This document shows, piece by piece, positions 58,547 to 64,000 of a stretch of 64,000 nt of DNA. The first letter of the stretch is position 1. Every line of letters begins with the position of its first letter. This DNA is from Marisediminitalea oceani (GTDB lineage: Bacteria > Pseudomonadota > Gammaproteobacteria > Enterobacterales > Alteromonadaceae): NCBI RefSeq assembly GCF_003731635.1, contig NZ_RCUA01000078.1:64062-128061 (forward strand). Reading direction: 5' to 3'. A model generated the notes under the pieces. That model was not told the DNA's origin, did not search any database, and saw only the letters and a program-made list of their open reading frames with translations. Made by a program: the position numbers and the translations under genes.

Positions 58547-59293
58547 ATGGCACAACGCAGCGGTATCGGTTATTTCGGGCAAGGGTTTGATTTAATTACC
58601 ACAAAAGGCTTAAAGCGCTTTGTGTTTATTCCTTTGATGATCAATCTGGTGCTATTTTCAGTGGCCTTTTATTTTCTGCTCGGCGAAATTCAGACCGGTG
58701 TGGACTACCTCATCGGGTTTATTCCTGACTGGCTGGGCTGGTTGAAGACGTCCATCACTTTTTTACTCTGGCCGTTGGCGGTGATAAGTATTTTACTCAG
58801 CTTTGCACTGATGTTTGGTACCCTGGCCAACTGGATAGCCGCCCCTTTTAACGGCTTGCTGGCCGAAAAAGTGGAACGCCATCTTACCGGACAATCACTC
58901 GGCGATGACGGCGTAATGGCCATCATTAAAGATATTCCCCGTACGCTGGGCCGGGAGATCACCAAACTGGTGTATTACCTGCCCCGCGCCATCGGCTTTT
59001 TACTGTTATTTTTCTTTCTGCCGGTGATTGGCCAGATATTGTGGTTTTTATTCGGCGCCTGGATGATGGCCATTCAGTATTGCGACTACCCTTTTGATAA
59101 CCACAAAGTGCCGTTTGGCGAAATGCGCCAAAGGCTGGGCGATCGCAAGGGCCTCAGCTACTCGTTTGGGATTGCCGTAAACGTGATGGCGATGATACCG
59201 ATTGTGAATTTTCTGGTGATGCCGGTGGCAATCTGCGGTGCCACTGCCATGTGGGTCAACGAATATCGCTCAGACGTCCTCAGTCGGCGCTGA
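58547..59293 (+). CDS. cysZ: Sulfate transporter CysZ
   Basis: The inner-membrane sulfate uptake protein has about 248 residues. It begins MAQRSGIGYFGQGFDLITTKGLKRFVFIPLMINLVLF and has the typical segments NWIAAPFNGLLAEKVE, WMMAIQYCDYPFDNH and RLGDRKGLSYSFG. I chose ATG 58547 because AGGAG (58537-58541) precedes it; upstream frames add unrelated residues. The gene is divergent from smc-zipA-ligA, echoing the cysZ-zipA-ligA order of enterobacteria. Its stop overlaps the converging protease-like gene by 14 bases. Confidence 0.94.
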   Translation: MAQRSGIGYFGQGFDLITTKGLKRFVFIPLMINLVLFSVAFYFLLGEIQTGVDYLIGFIPDWLGWLKTSITFLLWPLAVISILLSFALMFGTLANWIAAPFNGLLAEKVERHLTGQSLGDDGVMAIIKDIPRTLGREITKLVYYLPRAIGFLLLFFFLPVIGQILWFLFGAWMMAIQYCDYPFDNHKVPFGEMRQRLGDRKGLSYSFGIAVNVMAMIPIVNFLVMPVAICGATAMWVNEYRSDVLSRR

Positions 59294-60770
59294 TATTTTC
59301 TGTCGTAGCATCTGCCGCCGGGTCGGTTGTTAAACCGGTCCGCTGCTGGCGGAATACATCCAGCCAGTAAGACGCTTTCTGAGTATTGCCTGCCTGCTCA
59401 TAATGCTGAAACAGATTCATGGCGATAGGACGCTGTGCCCTGGGGTTGTTCAGTAATGAATTCCAGATCGATAGGTAGATAGGCGGAATATATTTAGCGT
59501 CGTGATTTTCCATAAAGGTGATCCGATCGCTGGGTTTAAAGCTCGCTACCCCAATGTTATTACAGGTACGCGACGGATAAAGGGTGACCGGGAACTCGAT
59601 AGACTGCCAATATTCAATGTTACTCAGCGGGGCATAAGTCAGCGCGCCCAAAAACACCAGATTAGGCGCCGATTGGCGGGCGCAGTACTCTTTAGCAAAA
59701 CTGCGTGTTAACGGATACTCGTCAACAAACCCGACGAAGTGCGCCAGCTCGTGAACAAATACGCTGTAGGTATCGCCAACATCGAGATACATCACGCCAT
59801 TATTCACATTCGCCTTGCCCGATTTGGCGAGTACCACCGCATGGGTAAAGCCGCGTTGCCTGACTACCGGCTCAAGCGCTTCAATGTTACAACCGAGGCG
59901 TCCCTGGCCCTGCCAGTTTGCATCACATTTCAGTGACTCGCGGGCCAGCCAAATTGGCTTGTTAACGCACAAGGGTAAGGATTTAAGCCGTTTATCAGCT
60001 AAAAACTGCTGGTAAATACGATTCGCCTGCACCATCTCCGCCAGACCGGTAGCAAAAGGCTGGATTTGCTGCCGGCATTGCGGTGAATTACCACTGGCGG
60101 GCTTAGCCGACAAGCCAGCGATTGACTCAGGCTGGTACTGTTGCAGCACGGCTAACACATTCTCGGCCTGCTCGTGTTGTTGCTCTGCCGCCTGCTTAAA
60201 TAATTCGTACCCTTCGTCTTCGCGGCCCTGCTGCCAGCGAATATAAGCCAGCTGAAATGCGCTCTGACTGTCCCGGCTAGCGGTTTTTTGCAGCCAGGGC
60301 TCGGCTTCACTTTGTTGTTCGTGTAGCAGATACCAGTCAGCAAGGGCTGTTTGCGCCACAAAATAATCCTGCTCAGCAGCTGCTTTTAACCAGGTTTCAC
60401 GATGAGCAAAATCATCCCGTGTGAGGGCATATTCGTATTGTGCTTCGGCCACCCCGCCGCGCGCCGCCAGACGCACCAGTCGCTGAGTGATCCTCGGATT
60501 GTCCTCTATTCTGGACAGTGTCAGTGCTGCCGGGGAATAACCGGACTTAATAAGCATTTCCAACCAGTACTGGTTGCGGTTCGCCTCAGCAAATTCAAGC
60601 AGACGCTGCTTAGCCGCCAGACTATTTTGCTGCACAGCTACCCATAACAGCGGCGCAGGCTTATCGGCCTGCTCGGCGTTATTGAGCAATTGGGAGGGCA
60701 AATGACCGCTGTCTGCGGCGATGGTTAATGAAGTAAACACCGCCAGACAGGTTGCTCTGAAGAACATCAT
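59280..60770 (-). CDS. Exported Sel1/TPR-repeat protein with a metzincin-like zinc protease domain
   Basis: The 496-residue protein has a signal peptide (FFRATCLAVFTSLTIAADS). Sel1/TPR-like helical repeats span roughly residues 60-215 (ARGGVAEAQYEYAL, AAEQDYFVAQTALADWYLL, SAFQLAYIRWQQGREDEGYELFKQAAEQ). The C-terminal half has the zinc motif HELAHFVGFVDEY: His340, Glu341, His344 and Asp350, i.e. HExxHxxGxxD as in metzincins with Asp as third ligand. A later FMENHD (Met420) could be the Met-turn. Six Cys in the exported part suggest disulfides. It starts three bases after the nlpI stop and must be co-transcribed with it. I know no named family with this fusion. A periplasmic protease scaffolded by, or acting with, NlpI is inferred. 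Confidence 0.82.
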   Translation of the reverse strand: MMFFRATCLAVFTSLTIAADSGHLPSQLLNNAEQADKPAPLLWVAVQQNSLAAKQRLLEFAEANRNQYWLEMLIKSGYSPAALTLSRIEDNPRITQRLVRLAARGGVAEAQYEYALTRDDFAHRETWLKAAAEQDYFVAQTALADWYLLHEQQSEAEPWLQKTASRDSQSAFQLAYIRWQQGREDEGYELFKQAAEQQHEQAENVLAVLQQYQPESIAGLSAKPASGNSPQCRQQIQPFATGLAEMVQANRIYQQFLADKRLKSLPLCVNKPIWLARESLKCDANWQGQGRLGCNIEALEPVVRQRGFTHAVVLAKSGKANVNNGVMYLDVGDTYSVFVHELAHFVGFVDEYPLTRSFAKEYCARQSAPNLVFLGALTYAPLSNIEYWQSIEFPVTLYPSRTCNNIGVASFKPSDRITFMENHDAKYIPPIYLSIWNSLLNNPRAQRPIAMNLFQHYEQAGNTQKASYWLDVFRQQRTGLTTDPAADATTENISAD

Positions 60771-60773
60771 GAC

Positions 60774-61652
60774 TTAGTCGGTAACCGTGTTTTGCCTCAA
60801 GCGTTGCAGCTCCAAGCGGGCATAACGGTGTTCAACGTACTCATACACATTGGTGCTGAGGGCAAACTTAAAATAATTGGAAGCCACGCCAGGCTGGTTG
60901 TTTTCCTCGTGGTACTTACCCAGATAAAAGTAAGCTTCACACAACCTGTCGGTCAGTTCTTTCTCACTGGTAATGCCGTTTAACAGGGAGTCGAGCAATT
61001 GTTTTTCGGTTTGCTGACCCAAAAACAAATCTACCAGACCGGTAGCCCAATGGCTGTCGGGCAGGTTTTCCCGGCGCTGACTGAGTTGTTGCTGAGCCGT
61101 TTGCGGCGCGTACTCTGACTCTGCAAAATAGGCCCATAACACCCGGAAGGGATCATCAGGCGCTTTGTTAGCAAAGGTCGCTAAATCAGACACGGCTAAA
61201 TCGGCCCGGCCGCCGTAATATAACGCAATACCGCGGTTTAAAAAGGCGAAATCATAGCCCGGATCGATATCCAGGGTTGAATCAAAGGCTTCATAGGCGC
61301 GACTAAACTCTTCCTGCTGTACCATGTGTACACCGAGTGAGTTGTACGCTTCAGCCATATCCGGTTTAAAGTTAATTGCCCGGTTATAATCAAATTGCGC
61401 CAGTCCACCCAGGCCTACGCTGTCGTATAACATGCCACGCTGGAAATGTAACTGGGCTTTATCTTCGTCGGTTAGCTCGGCATTGGAGAGGATTTGGCCG
61501 AATCGGGCGATAGCCACCTGCGAACGAATACTCAGGGGAGCAGGTTCCGGCACTAACAGGTTCCCCATTTCGGTTTGCTGTTGTTTTGGTGCAGTTTGTG
61601 CGCAACCGGTAACCACTAAAACAAAAAAGATAAGACTCAATCGACTAAGCAT
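60774..61652 (-). CDS. nlpI: TPR lipoprotein NlpI
   Basis: This 292-residue outer-membrane lipoprotein has the lipobox VTGC (Cys17). Tetratricopeptide repeats cover most of the rest: LHFQRGMLYDSVGLGGLAQFDYNRAI, AEAYNSLGVHMVQQEEFSRAYEAFDSTLDIDP and FAFLNRGIALYYGGRADLAVSDL. In Escherichia coli NlpI is an adaptor that brings substrates to the protease Prc and binds peptidoglycan hydrolases. Length and repeat layout match. Here it is followed directly by the metzincin-like gene. pnp, its usual neighbour, is about 1 kb away across cdd. Confidence 0.93.
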   Translation of the reverse strand: MLSRLSLIFFVLVVTGCAQTAPKQQQTEMGNLLVPEPAPLSIRSQVAIARFGQILSNAELTDEDKAQLHFQRGMLYDSVGLGGLAQFDYNRAINFKPDMAEAYNSLGVHMVQQEEFSRAYEAFDSTLDIDPGYDFAFLNRGIALYYGGRADLAVSDLATFANKAPDDPFRVLWAYFAESEYAPQTAQQQLSQRRENLPDSHWATGLVDLFLGQQTEKQLLDSLLNGITSEKELTDRLCEAYFYLGKYHEENNQPGVASNYFKFALSTNVYEYVEHRYARLELQRLRQNTVTD

Positions 61653-61792
61653 GGTAAATATAATTCTTTCCTATTCGCCGCGTTTGATACAACTATAACA
61701 GAAGTCAGACGCTAACACGTATTGATGAGTGAGACTATATCAGTTCTCACCGGATAGTAGACAAAAATAACGACAGTTAAGGAAGCAGTAAA

Positions 61793-62194
61793 TTGTTACA
61801 ACAGTTAAAAGATGCCGCACTAAAGGCCCAGAAAAACGCCTACGCCCCCTACTCTAAGTTTCGGGTTGGCGCGGCTATCGTCGCCGAGGACGGCAATGTA
61901 TATTACGGCTGCAACGTTGAAAACGCCGCGTTCCCACAAGGACAGTGCGCCGAAGCCTCGGCCATCGGTACTATGATCACCGCTGGCGCCACACAGATTA
62001 AACAAATTCTGGTAGCCAGTCCCAATGATGATTATTGCTATCCCTGCGGTGGCTGTCGCCAGAAAATCGCCGAGTTTGCCAGTGCAGATACACCAGTGTT
62101 TATGCTTACCGCTAGTGGCGAATGCACCGAAACCACCGTCAGTGAACTGCTCCCCCACACTTATAGTTTGCCGGAGGAGCAAAACCGCGGTTAA
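61793..62194 (+). CDS. cdd: Cytidine deaminase, short tetrameric type
   Basis: The 133-residue zinc enzyme deaminates cytidine and deoxycytidine for pyrimidine salvage. Zinc and catalytic residues are Cys52-Ala-Glu54 and PCGGC (Cys85, Cys88). The short length fits the homotetrameric class rather than the longer dimeric Escherichia coli enzyme. The start is TTG 61793, with AAGGAAG upstream; no in-frame ATG exists near the N-terminus. It is divergent from nlpI and converges with the DUF1244 gene, overlapping by four bases. Confidence 0.95.
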   Translation: MLQQLKDAALKAQKNAYAPYSKFRVGAAIVAEDGNVYYGCNVENAAFPQGQCAEASAIGTMITAGATQIKQILVASPNDDYCYPCGGCRQKIAEFASADTPVFMLTASGECTETTVSELLPHTYSLPEEQNRG

Positions 62195-62493
62195 GCCTTT
62201 TTGGCTTCCTGCTTGGCATTAAAAGCTGCCAGCTGCTCTTCTGTGGCGGGCAGCTGGTGTTTTTCCTTCCACTCGCTGTAAGGCATTTTATAAACCACGC
62301 GTCTGGCTTCATCATAATCCACCTCTTCGCCGCGCTCTTCGGCGGCTTTGCTGTACCATTTAGCCAGACAGTTACGACAAAAGTCAGCCAGAATCATCAG
62401 TTCGATATTCTGCACGTCTTTATGTTCATCCAGATGAGTGATTAAGCGGCGGAATACCGCTGCTTCGATTTCAGTTTGTACGGATTTATCCAT
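62191..62493 (-). CDS. DUF1244 protein
   Basis: The 100-residue protein has the family core VFRRLITHLDEHKDVQNIELM, then ADFCRNCLAKWYSKAAEE and YKMPYSEWKEKHQLPA. The CxxC pair (CRNC) could bind metal. Function is unknown, but the family is widespread in proteobacteria. I set the start at ATG 62493, with AAGGAA seven bases before it; an ATG at 62523 lies next to the pnp terminator and is unlikely. It is downstream of pnp on the same strand. Confidence 0.9.
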   Translation of the reverse strand: MDKSVQTEIEAAVFRRLITHLDEHKDVQNIELMILADFCRNCLAKWYSKAAEERGEEVDYDEARRVVYKMPYSEWKEKHQLPATEEQLAAFNAKQEAKKA

Positions 62494-62524
62494 GTTACTT
62501 TTCCTTAAGGCCTGTTCATGCATG

Positions 62525-62548
62525 AAAAAAGGGGCTTATAGCCCCTTT
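62525..62548 (-). terminator. Terminator after pnp
   Basis: GGGGC (62531-62535) and GCCCC (62541-62545), extended by flanking A-T pairs, have a five-base loop. On the minus strand six U residues follow (62530-62525). It lies 25 bases after the pnp stop. Confidence 0.85.
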
Positions 62549-62572
62549 ATACATACGAATATCGCTTTGAGA

Positions 62573-64000
62573 TTAAGCGTCGTCAGAAGACTCAGGCTTA
62601 GCTGGCTTTTCTAACAACTCTTTAATGCTTAAACGTACACGGTTCTGACGGTCGATTTCCATTACTTTTACGTCAACCATCTGACCTTCAGACAGGTAGT
62701 CAGTCACTTTGTTCACACGCTCGTGAGCGATTTGTGAAATGTGAACCAGACCTTCTTTGCCAGGCAGTACTTCAACGAAAGCACCAAAGTCTACGATACG
62801 GGTTACTTTACCGTTGTAGGTCTTACCTACTTCGATTTCAGCAGTCACCTGTTCAATCTTAGCAATGGCGATTTCCGCTTTAGCACGCTCGGTTGCGAAG
62901 ATCTTCACTGTACCGTCATCTTCGATTTCGATATTGGTGTCAGATTCTTCGGTGATTGAACGAATCATCGCGCCGCCTTTACCGATAACGTCACGGATCT
63001 TGTCCTGATCAATCTTCAGCGTGTAAATGCGCGGTGCAAATTCGCTCATTTCTTCACGGTGACCGCCCAGAGCAGAATCCATTACGCCAAGAATGTGTAA
63101 ACGGGCTTCTTTTGCCTGTTTAAGAGCAATCTGCATGATTTCTTTAGTGATACCTTCAATCTTGATATCCATCTGCAGCGCCGTAACACCTTCGGTAGTA
63201 CCGGCCACTTTAAAGTCCATGTCACCTAAGTGATCTTCATCACCTAAGATATCAGACAGAACTACGAAGTTATCGTCGCTCTTAACCAGACCCATAGCGA
63301 TACCAGCAACAGAGGCTTTAATTGGTACACCAGCATCCATTAACGCCAGTGAGGTACCACATACAGAAGCCATTGAAGATGAACCGTTTGATTCAGTGAT
63401 TTCTGATACCACACGTACTACGTACGGAAATTCTTCATCAGAAGGCATAACTGCCTGAATACCACGCTTAGCCAGACGACCGTGACCAATTTCACGACGC
63501 TTAGGCGAGCCAATCATTCCGGTTTCACCTACGCAGTACGGAGGGAAGTTGTAGTGCAGCATAAACTTGCTGTCACGCTTACCGGCTAACTCATCGATCA
63601 TCTGCGCATCACGCTCAGTACCAAGGGTAGCAACAACCAGTGCCTGAGTTTCACCACGGGTAAATACCGCAGAACCGTGAGTACGCGGCAGTACACCAGT
63701 AGATACGTTAAGGGCACGAACCATAGTTGGATCACGGCCATCGATACGTGGCTCACCTGCCAGGATACGTGAACGTACTACGTCACTTTCCAGTTCATGC
63801 AGAAGGTCGAAAACTTCTTTCTGATCTTGCTCTTCATCAGCCGCTAAGATTTCAGCAGCCGCTTTTTCGGTTACTGCAGTCACTGCGTCTTTACGCTCCA
63901 GCTTGTCAGAAATCTGATAAGCGGCGGTCATACCTTCAAGCGCAAGGGCTTTGATTTTGTCTTTCAGGCTGGTGTTTTCCTGCGGAGCAACCCAGTCCCA
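62573..64000 (-). CDS. pnp: Polynucleotide phosphorylase, C-terminal part (gene runs off the window)
   Basis: The frame is open to the right edge, so the N-terminal core domain is missing here. Seen are the second RNase PH-like core ([55 protein letters not shown]), a KH domain ([15 protein letters not shown]) and an S1 domain ([28 protein letters not shown]). The enzyme degrades RNA 3' to 5' by phosphorolysis and is part of the degradosome. The tail [11 protein letters not shown] is short. A terminator follows. Confidence 0.98.
   Translation of the reverse strand, partial: WDWVAPQENTSLKDKIKALALEGMTAAYQISDKLERKDAVTAVTEKAAAEILAADEEQDQKEVFDLLHELESDVVRSRILAGEPRIDGRDPTMVRALNVSTGVLPRTHGSAVFTRGETQALVVATLGTERDAQMIDELAGKRDSKFMLHYNFPPYCVGETGMIGSPKRREIGHGRLAKRGIQAVMPSDEEFPYVVRVVSEITESNGSSSMASVCGTSLALMDAGVPIKASVAGIAMGLVKSDDNFVVLSDILGDEDHLGDMDFKVAGTTEGVTALQMDIKIEGITKEIMQIALKQAKEARLHILGVMDSALGGHREEMSEFAPRIYTLKIDQDKIRDVIGKGGAMIRSITEESDTNIEIEDDGTVKIFATERAKAEIAIAKIEQVTAEIEVGKTYNGKVTRIVDFGAFVEVLPGKEGLVHISQIAHERVNKVTDYLSEGQMVDVKVMEIDRQNRVRLSIKELLEKPAKPESSDDA

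Overview
This window reads as chromosomal DNA of a marine-type gammaproteobacterium of the order Alteromonadales, most likely an Alteromonas relative. The grounds are the block order comEC-msbA-lpxK-ycaR-kdsB, sdhCDAB-sucABCD divergent from gltA, and smc-zipA-ligA with cysZ opposite. A very large TonB-dependent receptor sits beside lipoprotein alpha-glucan hydrolases, and an ammonium-transporter/c-di-GMP fusion is present. No rRNA, tRNA, CRISPR array, prophage or insertion sequence was recognised. The assignment rests on gene content and order read by eye, not on a database search.

Layout. (1) 1-17.6 kb: an alpha-glucan utilisation region. It holds the 3' part of a LacI-type regulator, a GH13 amylase lipoprotein, and a TonB-dependent receptor translationally coupled to a modular pullulanase lipoprotein. 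An identical 14-bp near-palindrome lies upstream of both the amylase and the receptor, which suggests one LacI-type regulon. Set within this region are an Amt-PAS-GGDEF-EAL fusion, a SpoU rRNA/tRNA methyltransferase, and a phospholipase D/VTT fusion overlapping an endonuclease/exonuclease/phosphatase-family gene. (2) 17.6-29.3 kb: the TCA block sdhC-sdhD-sdhA-sdhB, sucA-odhB-sucC-sucD (minus strand) and gltA (plus strand). Strong hairpins subdivide it. (3) 29.3-41 kb: GDP-mannose genes (manB, manC), pirin plus glutathionyl-hydroquinone reductase, lhgO facing tcdA, small unknowns, rimO and an SDR. (4) 40.5-47.3 kb: envelope genes kdsB, ycaR, lpxK, msbA and comEC. (5) 47.4-51.4 kb: an M1 aminopeptidase and an A+T-rich stretch with two orphan membrane or exported proteins. 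(6) 51.4-64 kb: ligA, zipA, smc, cysZ, a putative exported metalloprotease directly downstream of nlpI, cdd, a DUF1244 gene and the 3' part of pnp.

How the parts fit together. The carbohydrate genes would bind starch or pullulan at the surface, cut it, and import oligosaccharides through the outer membrane. The sdh/suc/gltA block provides consecutive TCA-cycle enzymes, and lhgO would recycle L-2-hydroxyglutarate, a by-product of 2-oxoglutarate metabolism. KdsB, LpxK and MsbA make and flip lipid A-core. ZipA, SMC and LigA serve division, chromosome organisation and replication.

The strongest candidates for something undescribed are: the NlpI / metzincin-like protease pair (59.3-61.7 kb); the Amt-PAS-GGDEF-EAL fusion with a leader hairpin; the two-site LacI-type regulon; a 15-bp perfect hairpin between odhB and sucC; and the composite palindrome between smc and cysZ.
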